Shown: positions 43,996 to 53,223, counted from the stretch's first letter. The stretch is 64,000 nt of DNA from Gaiellasilicea sp963745775 (GCA_963745775.1 CAVUYY010000008.1:248001-312000), one strand, 5' to 3'. Numbers and translations: made by a program. The notes: generated from the letters alone by a model not told the origin.

Positions 43996-44335
43996 ACGTG
44001 CCCTTCATCGAGCTGACGTGCGGGTCGCAGACGAACGTGTAAATGCCCTTCACGAGCGTCACCGCATACGTCGACGTCCCCTGCCGGACGATGCTCGTCG
44101 CCTTGTTGACTCCACCCGGCCCCTTGAGCCGGAAGTTGTGGATCCGGGACTTGTCGGTGACGACGAGCGCGTACTTGCCGGGCTTCAGCGTCTTCACTGC
44201 GGTGCCTGACTTCTTCAGGCTGATCGTGAAGCCCGGCCCGACGGTGCCCGTCAGCTTCGGCACCGCAGCCTGAGCCGGGCCGATTGCGACGAGCGAGAGT
44301 GCGGCGAGCGCGGCGAGTAGGCGAATCCGAATCAT
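43982..44335 (-). CDS. Secreted cupredoxin-like protein
   Basis: A signal peptide (LLAALAALSLVAIGPAQA) precedes a small blue-copper fold of about 95 residues. Possible ligands are His in SRIHNFRL and Cys, His, Met in FVCDPHVSSMKGTF (C-x2-H-x3-M). It would carry electrons outside the membrane. ATG 44335 has AAGGAG 4 bases upstream and a TACTCT box at 44365-44370. A lipoprotein paralogue lies at 47267. The stop overlaps mec by 14 bases. Confidence 0.85.
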   Translation of the reverse strand: MIRIRLLAALAALSLVAIGPAQAAVPKLTGTVGPGFTISLKKSGTAVKTLKPGKYALVVTDKSRIHNFRLKGPGGVNKATSIVRQGTSTYAVTLVKGIYTFVCDPHVSSMKGTFKVQ

Positions 44336-44407
44336 GTAACTCCTTGGTCGCGGGCGGTTTGCAAAGAGTACGCGTCGTCGGCGTGTTCGGATCTTGCAGG
44401 GAGCGAA

Positions 44408-45275
44408 TCAGCGCGCCGAGCAGCGCGAGCTCGGCGTCCGTGAGCCGGAGCTCCCGTGCGGCGACGTTCTCCTCGAGGTGCTGGAGCGAGGACGTACCGG
44501 GAATCGGGATCGTCACCGCCGAGCGCTGGAGCAGCCACGCGAGCGCGACCTGCGCCACCGTGGCCTCGTGGGCGTTGGCGATCTCCTCGACCGGGCCACC
44601 TGGCCTGGCCAGCTCGCCGGCGTCGAGCGGGTACCACGGCAGGAACGCGATTCCCTCGCGCTCGCAGGCCTCGAGCACGTCCTCCGAGGTGCGGTTGCCG
44701 AGGTTGTACTCGTTCTGGACGGACGCGATCTCGACGATCCGCCGCGCCTCTTCGAGCTGTGCGACCGAGACGTTCGAGAGGCCGACGTGGCGGATCTTCC
44801 CCTCCTCCTTCAGCTCGCGGAGCGCGCCGACCGACTCGGAGAACGGCGTCTTCGGGTCTGGGCGGTGAAGCTGGTAGAGGTCGATCGCCTCGACGCGGAG
44901 CCGGCGCAGCGACGCCTCGCAGGCGCGCTTCAGGTACGCGGGGCTGCCGTCGCGCGGCCACGGCGCGCTGCGCTTTCCCGGAAGGCGCCGCAGGAGCGTC
45001 TGGAGCTTTCGGCGGCGCAACCCGCCCTTCGTCGCGACCGTGATCCCGTCGTAGGGATGGAGCGCCTCGGCGACCTGGAGCTCGTTCACCTCCGGCCCGT
45101 AGGCATCTGCGGTGTCGAAGAAGTCGACGCCGAGCTCCCGCGCGCGGCGCAGCACGGCGATCGAGTTCTCGCGGTCCTGGGGCCAGCCGGTCACCCGCGG
45201 CCCCGCCAGCCGCATGCAGCCGAAGCCGAGTCGATGCACCTCGAGCTCGCCGCCGATCAGGAAGGTACCCGTCAC
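44408..45275 (-). CDS. Aldo/keto reductase, 3' end shifted
   Basis: NADPH-dependent reductase: RLGFGCMRLAGPRVTG, DFFDTADAYGPEVNELQVAE with catalytic Asp/Tyr, YDGITVATKGGL with Lys, IDLYQLHRPDPKTPF with His, and IPIPGTSSLQHLEENVAA at the coenzyme phosphate. About 288 residues. As read, the frame does not stop but runs through the cupredoxin gene; removing one base near 44410 gives TGA at 44408, just where family members end. GTG 45275 overlaps the DUF2254 stop by 4 bases, so the two are coupled. Confidence 0.85.
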
Positions 45276-46558
45276 GCTCGGGCTCGATCGGCGCCGGCCG
45301 CCGCCCCGATTCCCTCTCGATCCTCGCGGAGCGCCATCTCCACGTCGCGCTCGTCGTCCATCGCGCCCTCGGTCGCGGTGACGAGCAGCTCGAGCTGTTG
45401 ATCGAGGACCTCGACTCGATCCGGTAGAGCGATCGCCCTGAGATCCACGAGGGCGGCCTTGAGCCGCCGGGAGACCTGAGGCGATCCCGCCCCCGCCATG
45501 CGGATCTCGTCGAACGCGAGCCGGACATATGCCTCCCAGCTCATCGAGCGAACGGTGAGCCGGACCGTGCCCGCCTCGTCGCGATGGCGGCCGTCCGGGA
45601 ACGGCCTCCGCGCGAGCTGTCTCAGAATGTCGTGCAGGCGGTCGATCGCCTGAACGGCAGTCGTGGGATCCTGGAACGGCGACTCGGCGAGCGAGCGCTC
45701 GGCGATGTCCACGAGTAGGCGGACGCCGTAGGCGACGTCCTCCTCGAGCGTCGGCTCGAGCTGAAAGATCAGCGACCTCTGAAGTCTTTCCTCGTCGAGA
45801 CCGTCGGACTCCCCGTGCACTCGGAAGAGCGGCGCCTCGGCGGGCACGAACTCTCCGAGCGCTGGGACGAGCTCCAGCACGCAGTCCGAGCGCTCGGCCT
45901 CCTCGACGAGACCGTCGAACCCGATCGCGGTGATGACTCCCGACTTATCGGCTCGCACGACCCTGGGCGAACCGGGCTCCGGCTCCTCGTCGGACACCTG
46001 ATCCGGGTACTTGCGCTCGATCAGCTTGCGCGTGTCCTTGCCGACGAGCTCGATCAGCGACGAGACCCGGAGCGACTGCCCGATGTGGTGGACGTAGAGG
46101 ACGAGCACCGCGATGCTGACGAGGACGAGCACGAACGCCGTCACGACCGCGATCCCCGGGACCTGGCCGGTGCCATCGCCGTGATCGGTCACCTCGCGGA
46201 GCGCGAGGATCGCGTGCACGAAGGTCGCGACGAAGAGGCCGATCGCAAGCTGGCTCGGCTTGTCCTGGAGGATCCGCTGCACGATCCGCGGCGAGAACTG
46301 GCCCATCGCGAGCTGGACGACGACCATCGTGATCGTCAGTACGAGCGCGGTGAGGCTGACCATCGAGACGGCGACGGTCGAGAGCACCTCGGCAGCGGCG
46401 GTCGGGCCTCCGACCAGGCTCTGCGGGATCGCCTCGTAGTCGAACGCGCGATCGAGGGCGATCGTTCCGAACGAGATCGCAACGCCGGCGAGCACGCACA
46501 GGACCGGGACGAACCAAAGGCTCGACAACACGTGACCGATCAGCTTGGAGAGCCGCAT
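45272..46558 (-). CDS. DUF2254 membrane protein
   Basis: Predicted membrane protein of 428 residues. About four hydrophobic helices occupy the N-terminal 160 residues (SSLWFVPVLCVLAGVAISFG, VSLTALVLTITMVVVQLAMG, VTAFVLVLVSIAVLVLYV), with FSPRIVQRILQDKPSQLAIG as the family hallmark, then a soluble C-terminal domain. Function unknown; some members are thought to be channel- or transporter-like. Coupled to the aldo/keto reductase by a 4-base overlap. Confidence 0.85.
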   Translation of the reverse strand: MRLSKLIGHVLSSLWFVPVLCVLAGVAISFGTIALDRAFDYEAIPQSLVGGPTAAAEVLSTVAVSMVSLTALVLTITMVVVQLAMGQFSPRIVQRILQDKPSQLAIGLFVATFVHAILALREVTDHGDGTGQVPGIAVVTAFVLVLVSIAVLVLYVHHIGQSLRVSSLIELVGKDTRKLIERKYPDQVSDEEPEPGSPRVVRADKSGVITAIGFDGLVEEAERSDCVLELVPALGEFVPAEAPLFRVHGESDGLDEERLQRSLIFQLEPTLEEDVAYGVRLLVDIAERSLAESPFQDPTTAVQAIDRLHDILRQLARRPFPDGRHRDEAGTVRLTVRSMSWEAYVRLAFDEIRMAGAGSPQVSRRLKAALVDLRAIALPDRVEVLDQQLELLVTATEGAMDDERDVEMALREDREGIGAAAGADRARA

Positions 46559-46607
46559 GGGATCGCGGCCGTCGTACCCATCGGCGGTTCGGGGCGAACC
46601 TCGCGGG

Positions 46608-46613
46608 TAGGCT
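46608..46613 (+). promoter_or_regulatory. -10 box of leaderless MBL gene
   Basis: TAGGCT, 7 bases before GTG 46621, no ribosome-binding site. Confidence 0.45.
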
Positions 46614-46620
46614 CACGCGG

Positions 46621-47280
46621 GTGCACGTCGACGAGATCGCGCCCAGGCTCTGGCGCTGGACGGCGCCGCATCCCGGGTGGAAGCCGAGCGACGCCGAGGA
46701 CGGCGAAGGCTGGGAGCGGGAGGTCGGCTGCGTCTACCTCGAGGCCGCCGACGCCGTCGTCCTGATCGACCCGCTGATCCCGACGGCGCCCGACGAGCGT
46801 GAGCGGTTTCTCACCCATCTCGATGCGGACGTCGAGCGGGCAGGCACGCCCGTGGCGATCCTGCTCACGGTCGCGGCACACGAGCGCAGCGCTCCCGAGC
46901 TCGCTGAGCGCTTCGGCGCAGAGGTGTGGGCGCACGAGCGGGAAGTGGAGCGCTGGGGCGCCAGGGGCGACCGCGTGTTTCTCGCGGGCGCTGATCTCCC
47001 GGGCGGCGTCACGGCGCTCGACGCCGCCTTCGAGATCGTCTTCTGGATTCCGGCACACGCAGCGCTCGTGGCAGGCGACATCCTCCTCGGCGCCTCAGCC
47101 GGCGGCGTGCGCGTCTGTCCCGATTCGTGGCTCGGGCCGTGGAGTCGCGAGGACGTTCGCACCCAGCTCCGCCCGCTGCTCGACCTGCCGATCGAGCGGA
47201 TCCTCCCCGCCCACGGGGCGCCCGTCTTGGTGGACGGCCGCGACGCGCTCGCCGCCGCGCTCGACGTCACTGCACGGTGA
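46621..47280 (+). CDS. MBL-fold-like protein lacking the metal motif
   Basis: 219 residues with the outline of a metallo-beta-lactamase fold hydrolase: VGCVYLEAADAVVLIDPLIP, then AILLTVAAHERSAPELAER, LVAGDILLG, and ILPAHGAPVLVDGR. The position of HxHxDH reads AAHERSA, so most zinc ligands are missing, while GD and the PAHG His are kept. It is therefore either non-catalytic or a one-metal variant. GTG 46621 is leaderless. The 3' end overlaps the second cupredoxin by 14 bases. Confidence 0.72.
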   Translation: MHVDEIAPRLWRWTAPHPGWKPSDAEDGEGWEREVGCVYLEAADAVVLIDPLIPTAPDERERFLTHLDADVERAGTPVAILLTVAAHERSAPELAERFGAEVWAHEREVERWGARGDRVFLAGADLPGGVTALDAAFEIVFWIPAHAALVAGDILLGASAGGVRVCPDSWLGPWSREDVRTQLRPLLDLPIERILPAHGAPVLVDGRDALAAALDVTAR

Positions 47281-47647
47281 AGCTGCCCTTCATCTGGCTC
47301 GCATGCGGGTCGCAGACGAAGGTGTACTCCCCCGCCTCGAGCGTCACCTCGAACGTCTCCTCACCCTCGCCGCCGACGTCCGTCGCCTCGTCGACGCCCG
47401 GCCCCGTGAGGTGGAAGTTGTGCGTCGACGCGTTGTCGGTGACGACGATCGTCGCCGCGCCCGGCTCGAGCCCGTCCGTGCCGGCCATGCTGATGTCGAA
47501 GCCCGGCCCGACCGTGCCCGTGACGGCGCCGCCTCCGGCCTCGACCGTGGTCTCGCCGGTGGCAGTCTCGTCGTCGTCGCCACCGCAGCCGGCGAGGGCG
47601 GCGCCTGCGACCGCGAGCATGAACACGAGTGCGAGTGTGCGGATCAT
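47267..47647 (-). CDS. Cupredoxin-like lipoprotein
   Basis: The signal peptide ends in a lipobox (VAGAALAGCGG), so the protein is lipid-anchored. A Glu/Thr/Gly-rich linker leads to a blue-copper domain with ligands in ASTHNFHLTG and FVCDPHASQMKGSF. It is a paralogue of the protein at 43982: both end DPHxSxMKGxFxVQ. Likely an electron carrier at the outer face of the membrane. Confidence 0.85.
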   Translation of the reverse strand: MIRTLALVFMLAVAGAALAGCGGDDDETATGETTVEAGGGAVTGTVGPGFDISMAGTDGLEPGAATIVVTDNASTHNFHLTGPGVDEATDVGGEGEETFEVTLEAGEYTFVCDPHASQMKGSFTVQ

Positions 47648-47713
47648 GTCGTCCCTCCAGTCGTCGTCTCCACCTCAGCTACGCGGCGGAGCTCGTACCG
47701 GTTCGATCGGGCG

Positions 47714-48712
47714 TCAGGCCCCGAGCGCGGCGTAGACGAGCTCGTAGGCGCGGACGGCATCCTTGGCCGCCTGCGCCTCACGCAGGGCCGCATCGTCGAT
47801 TCGCGCGGCCACCGAGTCGATGAATCGCCACTGGAGCACGCTTCGCTTGACGGCTGCGACCGCGTCCTCGGTGTACGGGTAGAGGTCGAAGCCGAGCCGT
47901 TCGCCGTTCTCGCCGTAGCCCGCACGCCGAAGCTCGACGGCGAGCTCGAGCGTCTCCATGAAGGCGGTCGTGCCGACCATGTTGTCGTCGTCGAAGTCGC
48001 CCCACCCCGAGTTCGCGTGCTGGTGCCCGAGCAGGCCTTCGGCAGCCAGGAGCGCCGCGTACTCGGCGAGGTTCTCGCGGTTCATCAGGAGGTGCTGCCA
48101 GTCCATGTTGACCTGGACGTTGTCGATCCCCTGAGCGCGCAGCTTGTGGATCACGTGCAGCGTCATCCCGATGCTTCGCATCAGGATCTTCATCGCCGGC
48201 TCGGAGTTCTTGTGCTCGAGGAAGAGCTTGATCCCGTGAGTCGCGCAGCGCTCCGCCGCCTCCCCGATTCCCTCGACGAACCACGCCCAGCTCTCGGCGT
48301 AGGGCGTCTGGAAGGGGTAGTTGTAGCCCTCGATCCCCGGCCAGACGACGAAGTGCGCGCCGAGCTCGCCGGCGAAGTCGGCCGCCTCGAGAGTCAGCTC
48401 GAGCGCCTCCTTGCGGATCGCGGGATCGGTCGAGACGAGGCCGCCCTTCCCAAAGCGCGAATCAAGATGGAGCCCGGTGCAGATGGTGTAGATCCCATGG
48501 TTGCCGAGCACGCCGCGCACCTCGTCCAGGTTCGCCGGCGAGAGCTCCTGGGGGTAGTGGAACTCGTAGTCGTCGATCAGCCCTTCGAGTCCCTCGACCG
48601 CGCGGGCGACGCGCTGGGTGGTCGATTCGCCCGCGAACTCCGGCTTGTACCCGCCGGGCACAAAACGCGTCGCCATCGTCCCGAGCGCCCAGATCCCGAG
48701 GCTCGTCCTCAT
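47714..48712 (-). CDS. Sugar isomerase/epimerase-like TIM-barrel protein
   Basis: 332 residues of the xylose-isomerase-like TIM-barrel superfamily. Metal/substrate blocks are FVVWPGIEGYNYPFQTPYAE, IKLFLEHKNSEPA, VQVNMDWQHLLMN and GHQHANSGWGDFDDDN, with the His/Glu/Asp pattern of that fold. Specificity is not clear. ATG 48712 overlaps the Gfo/Idh stop by 4 bases (ATGA), and the operon context (two dehydrogenases, an ABC sugar importer) suggests breakdown of a sugar, sugar acid or inositol. Confidence 0.85.
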   Translation of the reverse strand: MRTSLGIWALGTMATRFVPGGYKPEFAGESTTQRVARAVEGLEGLIDDYEFHYPQELSPANLDEVRGVLGNHGIYTICTGLHLDSRFGKGGLVSTDPAIRKEALELTLEAADFAGELGAHFVVWPGIEGYNYPFQTPYAESWAWFVEGIGEAAERCATHGIKLFLEHKNSEPAMKILMRSIGMTLHVIHKLRAQGIDNVQVNMDWQHLLMNRENLAEYAALLAAEGLLGHQHANSGWGDFDDDNMVGTTAFMETLELAVELRRAGYGENGERLGFDLYPYTEDAVAAVKRSVLQWRFIDSVAARIDDAALREAQAAKDAVRAYELVYAALGA

Positions 48713-49656
48713 AGCTGGACCGCTTCGCCGGACTCCGCCGAGGCGTAGAGCGCCTCGATCACGCGTGCCTGCCCGAGAGCGTCCTCGCGGCCGAGCAGCG
48801 GCTCTGCCTCTCCTGCGATCGCGGCGGCGAAGTTCAGAAGCTCGTGCTCGTACGAATCGGCGACGGGCACGTCGACCGGCTCGTCGTTCACGAGGAGGCG
48901 ACCGCCCCAGTCCGCCCGCCAAGGCGCCTCGAGCACGAGCGTCCCACTGTCGCCGACGGCCTCCATTCGCTGTCTCTCGGGCAGCGAGAACGAGGCATCG
49001 AACTGGGCGACGACGTCGCCCGGAAAACGGAGAGTCCCGTGGAAGTCGACGTCGACGCCGCTCGTCCCGAGCACCTGCTCCCCGAAGACCCGCTCAGGCT
49101 CCCCGGCGAGGAGCCGTGCGCCGCTGACGCAGTAGCAGCCGACATCCATCAGCGCGCCGCCGTCGAGGCCCGCGGCCATCCGGATGTTGCCGAGGTCGTG
49201 AAGCGGGAAGCTGAAGCTCGTCCGGATCTGGGAGAGCCGCCCGATCGCCCCCTCCTCGACGAGCGATTTCGCGAGAGCAGCCTGCGGATGATGACGCCAC
49301 ATGAACGCCTCCATCACGACGAGACCCGCGCGCTCGGCCGCGTCCCAGGCTTCCTCCACCTCGGCCGCGCGGCGCGAGTAGGGCTTCTCGACGAGGACGT
49401 GCTTGCCGGCCTCGATCGCCTTCAGCGTCCATTCGTGGTGGAGCCCGTTCGGAAGCGAGATGTAGACGGCGTCGATCCCCTCGTCGGCCAGCAGGGCCTC
49501 GTAGCTCCCGTGCGCGCGCTCGATCCCATGCTCGCTCGCATACGCCTGGGCGCGGGCCCCGTCCCGGCTCGCCACCGCGGCGATCTCCACCCCCGTCGGA
49601 GCCGCGCGAAGCAAGGCCCCGTTGATCTTCGCCGTGGAGAGGAGCCCGAGCTTCAT
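48709..49656 (-). CDS. Gfo/Idh/MocA family oxidoreductase
   Basis: NAD(P)-dependent sugar or polyol dehydrogenase, 315 residues. The Rossmann start is atypical (MKLGLLSTAKINGALLRAA), followed by VEIAAVASRDGARAQAYASE, DAVYISLPNGLHHEWTLKAI, KHVLVEKPYSRRAAEVEEA with the EKP motif, and GALMDVGCYCVSGARLLAG with the His-site region (here Tyr-Cys). ATG 49656 overlaps the stop of the GlcG-like gene (ATGA). Confidence 0.88.
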   Translation of the reverse strand: MKLGLLSTAKINGALLRAAPTGVEIAAVASRDGARAQAYASEHGIERAHGSYEALLADEGIDAVYISLPNGLHHEWTLKAIEAGKHVLVEKPYSRRAAEVEEAWDAAERAGLVVMEAFMWRHHPQAALAKSLVEEGAIGRLSQIRTSFSFPLHDLGNIRMAAGLDGGALMDVGCYCVSGARLLAGEPERVFGEQVLGTSGVDVDFHGTLRFPGDVVAQFDASFSLPERQRMEAVGDSGTLVLEAPWRADWGGRLLVNDEPVDVPVADSYEHELLNFAAAIAGEAEPLLGREDALGQARVIEALYASAESGEAVQL

Positions 49657-50045
49657 CGGACGCGCAGACCCGCTGCGACGAGCGCTCGCCGCGCGAGTGC
49701 ATCGTCGTCGGCTCCGGCGAGACCGCTGACGCCGACCGATCCCACACGCCGCTCGCCCTCGAAGGCCGCGACGCCACCCAGGAAGAAGGTGAAGAACGGG
49801 TCGAAGCTGGCGAGCTCGGCGGCGTTCGAGCCAACCTTCTCGGCGAGCGCCCGGGTCGAGAAGGCATCGCTGCGCGCCGCGGTGTACGCCTTGCGCTGCG
49901 CGTTGAGTCGCGTGTCGGGAGCTGCCCCGTCCATCGTGACGGCGGCGACGAGCTCGCCGTGAGCGCACGCGACGAACACCGAGACGGGAGCCCGCGCCTC
50001 GGCCGTTACCGCATCGACGATCGCACGCGCCTGTTCCAGCTTCAC
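49653..50045 (-). CDS. GlcG/HbpS-like small protein (DUF336)
   Basis: 130 residues: EQARAIVDAVTAEARAPVSV, FVACAHGELVAAVTMDGAAP, LNAQRKAYTAARSD and GGVAAFEGERRVGSVGVSGL follow the GlcG/HbpS pattern, a heme- or cofactor-binding fold often found in sugar and glycolate operons. GTG 50045 has GGAGG 5 bases upstream. First gene of a three-gene operon, divergent from the Gfo/Idh gene at 50099 over a 53-base interval. Confidence 0.85.
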   Translation of the reverse strand: MKLEQARAIVDAVTAEARAPVSVFVACAHGELVAAVTMDGAAPDTRLNAQRKAYTAARSDAFSTRALAEKVGSNAAELASFDPFFTFFLGGVAAFEGERRVGSVGVSGLAGADDDALARRALVAAGLRVR

Positions 50046-50098
50046 GAGATCCTCCGGATGGTCGAGACTGCTCGCGCAACCCTACGCCAGGAGCGGTC

Positions 50099-51193
50099 AT
50101 GGACGAAATCGGGATCGGCATGCTCGGCTACGCCTTCATGGGCAAGGCCCATTCACGCGCGTTCCGGACGATCGGCGCGCTCGAGAGCCCCCTCCAGCCG
50201 CGGCTCGTCGCGCTGGCGGGCCGCGACGAGGAAGCGGTCGCGGCGGCCGCAGCCCAGTACGGCTACGAACGCTGGACGACCGACTGGCGGGACCTCGTCG
50301 GCGACCCGGCGATCGGCCTCTTCGACAACGGCGGCCCCAACTCGCTGCACGCGGAGCCAACGATCGCCGCGGCCGAGGCGGGCAAGCACGTGCTCTGCGA
50401 GAAGCCGCTCGGTCGCGATGCCGACGAGAGCTACGAGATCTGGCAGCGCGTGGCGGCCACCGGCGTCAAGCACCTGTGCGGCTTCAACTACCGCTTCGTG
50501 CCGGCGGTGCGGCTGGCGCGCGAGCTGATCGACGCCGGCGAGCTCGGCGAGATCCGCCACTTCCGCGGGCGCTACCTCCAGGACTGGGGCGACGATCCCA
50601 CGCTGGACACGTGGCGCTTCCAGCCGGACGAGGCGGGGTCCGGCGCGCTCGGCGACCTCGGCACCCACGTCGTCGACCTGGCGCGGTTTCTCGTCGGCGA
50701 GATCTCGACCGTCTCCGGGCTCGTCCGCACCTTCCTGCCGGGCCGGCGCGTCGACGACGCGCTCGAGGCCGCGGTCGAGTTCGAGAGTGGGCCTGTCGGG
50801 ACGATCGAGGCAACGCGGCTCGCGCTGGGCCGGCGGAACGCGTTCCAGTGGGAGATCAACGGCTCCAAGGGCTCGCTGGCCTTCGACATGGAGCGGCTGA
50901 ACGAGCTTCAGGTCTTCCGGGCCGACGGCGACCGGGCGCGAGGCTTCAAGACGGTGCTCGTCTCGGAGACCGACCATCCGTTCTGGGATCTCTGGTGGCC
51001 GCCGGGACACATCATCGGCTGGGGCGACACGTTCACCCACGAGGCGCTCCACCTCCTTCGCGCGATCGCGGAGGACACCGACGTCGCTCCGTACGGCGCG
51101 ACGTTCGAGGACGGCTACCGCGCCGCGGAGGTGTGCGACGCGATCGTCAGCTCGAGCGAGAACGGCGAGCGGGTCACCGTCTCCTACCGCTGA
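50099..51193 (+). CDS. Gfo/Idh/MocA family oxidoreductase
   Basis: 364 residues. IGMLGYAFMGKAHSRAFRTI is the Rossmann loop and start, LVALAGRDEEAVAAAAAQYG follows, KHVLCEKPLGRDADESYEIW has the EKP motif, and GSGALGDLGTHVVDLARFLV the GxxxDxGxHxxD catalytic block. Relatives include inositol and UDP-sugar dehydrogenases. ATG 50099 has AGGAG 6 bases upstream. Its stop lies next to that of the convergent ABC permease. Confidence 0.9.
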   Translation: MDEIGIGMLGYAFMGKAHSRAFRTIGALESPLQPRLVALAGRDEEAVAAAAAQYGYERWTTDWRDLVGDPAIGLFDNGGPNSLHAEPTIAAAEAGKHVLCEKPLGRDADESYEIWQRVAATGVKHLCGFNYRFVPAVRLARELIDAGELGEIRHFRGRYLQDWGDDPTLDTWRFQPDEAGSGALGDLGTHVVDLARFLVGEISTVSGLVRTFLPGRRVDDALEAAVEFESGPVGTIEATRLALGRRNAFQWEINGSKGSLAFDMERLNELQVFRADGDRARGFKTVLVSETDHPFWDLWWPPGHIIGWGDTFTHEALHLLRAIAEDTDVAPYGATFEDGYRAAEVCDAIVSSSENGERVTVSYR

Positions 51194-51194
51194 G

Positions 51195-52413
51195 TCAACG
51201 TCCAGCCGCGCGCTGCCGGCGGCGCAGGATCGTGTCGAGGGTGACTGCGAAGAGCAGGATGGCGCCGGTGGTGATGAAGATGACGCCCTGCGTGAGGTTG
51301 AGGGTGTTGAGGCCGTTCGCGATCGTCGCGATCACGAGCGCGCCGAAGAGCGCGTCCTTGACCTCGCCGCGCCCGCCGAACAGGCTGGTACCGCCGATCA
51401 CGGCCGCCGCGATCGCATCGATCAGGAGCGTGCCGCCACCCGCATTGAGATCGACACTGTTCAGGCGCCCGGCGAGGACGACGCCGCCGAGCCCCGCCAT
51501 CGCGCCCGAGATCATGAAGACGATCACCCTGACGCGCGCGACGTTGATGCCGGCGCGCCTCGCCGCCTCGGCGTTGCCCCCAACCGCGTAGACGTGGCGC
51601 CCGAAGGTTGTTCGCTTGGCGACGAACGTGAGGACGAGGAGCGACGCGATCATCAGGAGCAAGACGAACGGGACACCACGGTCGCGGTTGCTGATCACGA
51701 CGACGACGACGGTCACGGCCACGACGGCGACGACCTTCGCGACGATCAGCCAAGGGTCGCGGACGGCGACGCCGTGGCGCCGGTGCGAGACGAAGGTGCT
51801 CACGACGCTGGCTATGTAGATGCCGAGGACGACGGCGGCAATGATCCAGCCGGCCTTGTTCGAGAAGAAGTAGTTGGCCGTGTTGTTGACCGTCTCGTCC
51901 TGGATCACGATCACGCCCTCGGCCTCGATCGACTTCTGGATCACGCCCTGCCAGATCTGGTAGCCGGCGAGCGTGACGACGAACGCCGGCACGCCGATGA
52001 AGGCGACGAAGGAGCCCTGGAACGCTCCGATCAGGGAGCAGACCGCCACGGCGAGGAGAATCGCGACGATGCCCCGCGACCTCGTTCCCGTCCGGCACTG
52101 TCAGCTTCGCGACGACGACCCCGGCGATCCCGCTGATGTAGCTGATCGAGAGGTCGATCTCGCCGATCAGGAGGACGAAGACCACGCCGTACGCGAGCAG
52201 CGTCACGCCCGCCATCTGCGTGATGATGTTGCTGAAGTTGCCGGGGCTGAGGAAGTTGTCCGCCTTGAACGAGAAGAAGACGACGATCACGGCGAGCCCG
52301 ATCAGCACCGGCCAGCTGCCGAGGGTGCCGCCGCGGATGTTGTCGAGCGCGCGCCGGACCAAGGTCTCCGGCATCGTCACGGCGGGCGCGGCGGCAGTCG
52401 GGTCGGTGCTCAA
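51195..52413 (-). CDS. Sugar ABC transporter permease (XylH/RbsC type), one frameshift
   Basis: Multi-pass permease of a carbohydrate importer. LIGLAVIVVFFSFKADNFLS, MAGVTLLAYGVVFVLLIGEI and DLSISYISGIAGVVVAKL open it; FIGVPAFVVTLAGYQIWQG, GRHVYAVGGNAEAARRAGIN and IGGTSLFGGRGEVKDALFGA are the family blocks. The frame breaks near 52075, and the span is 3n+1. TTG 52413 overlaps the ATPase stop (TTGA). An insert with IEAEGVIVIQDETVNN and extra helices makes it longer than RbsC, as in XylH. Confidence 0.87.
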
Positions 52414-53210
52414 GCAGGCCCCGGATCGGTCGACGGGATCCCGGACACCTTCGTCGGGACACCGGCAGTGATCGCCTGAACGACCTCCTGCTGCGTGGTC
52501 TGGTCGCGCTCGTAGTAGGCGATGCTTCGCCCGAGCCGGAGCACCGTGATCCGGTGCGCCACCGCGAAGATGTCGTGCAGGTTGTGCGAGATCAGGACGA
52601 CGGCGAGCCCCTGGTCGGCCAGCCGCTCGACGAGCTCGAGCACCTGCTGGGTCTGGGCGACGCCGAGCGCCGCCGTCGGCTCGTCGAGGATCACGAGCCG
52701 GGAGTTCCACATCACCGCGCGGGCGACCGCGACGGACTGCCGCTGGCCGCCGGAGAGCGTCGCCACCGGCTGCCGGATCGAGCGGATCGTCGTCACCGCG
52801 AGGCTCTTCATCGTCTCGGCCGTCTTCGCCTCCATCACCGGCTCCTTCAAGCGGTGGAACCAGTCCCGCGCCTCGCGGCCGAGATACATGTTCTGAACGA
52901 CGTCGAGGTTGTCGCAGAGGGCGAGATCCTGGTAGACGACCTCGATCCCCAGCTTCGCGGCGTCCTTGGCGCTGTGGATCTGTACCTCCTGGCCGTCGAA
53001 GACGATCTCGCCGCCGTCCGGCATGTGGATCCCGGCGACGCACTTGATCAGCGTCGACTTGCCGGCTCCGTTATCACCGACGAGCGCCATCACCTCGCCG
53101 GAGCGAACCTCGAAGTCGACCTCGGAGAGCGCCTGGACCGAGCCGAAGCTCTTCGAGATCCCCCGCAGCTCGAGGAGCGGAGCGGGAGTCGAGGCAGGGG
53201 CGGTCGTCAT
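52410..53210 (-). CDS. Sugar ABC transporter ATP-binding protein
   Basis: 266 residues, one nucleotide-binding domain. Walker A LVGDNGAGKSTLIKCVAGI, signature ATLSGGQRQSVAVARAV, Walker B LVILDEPTAALG and the switch VVLISHNLHDI. Unlike RbsA/XylG of enterobacteria, which carry two domains, it is a single domain, as in FrcA-like systems. ATG 53210 follows the substrate-binding gene after 53 bases that hold a strong hairpin. Confidence 0.92.
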   Translation of the reverse strand: MTTAPASTPAPLLELRGISKSFGSVQALSEVDFEVRSGEVMALVGDNGAGKSTLIKCVAGIHMPDGGEIVFDGQEVQIHSAKDAAKLGIEVVYQDLALCDNLDVVQNMYLGREARDWFHRLKEPVMEAKTAETMKSLAVTTIRSIRQPVATLSGGQRQSVAVARAVMWNSRLVILDEPTAALGVAQTQQVLELVERLADQGLAVVLISHNLHDIFAVAHRITVLRLGRSIAYYERDQTTQQEVVQAITAGVPTKVSGIPSTDPGPA

Positions 53211-53223
53211 CAGGCGAGGAGGT

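Noticed and set aside
43908..44407. Aldo/keto reductase running on to position 43908
   Set aside because: The added part lies over the cupredoxin gene in another frame and resembles no reductase; the family ends near 44408.
52049..52413. Start of the ABC permease at the internal ATG near 52049
   Set aside because: The upstream segment encodes the conserved first helices (FFSFKADNFLS, GEIDLSIS) and begins with a TTGA overlap to the ATPase gene.
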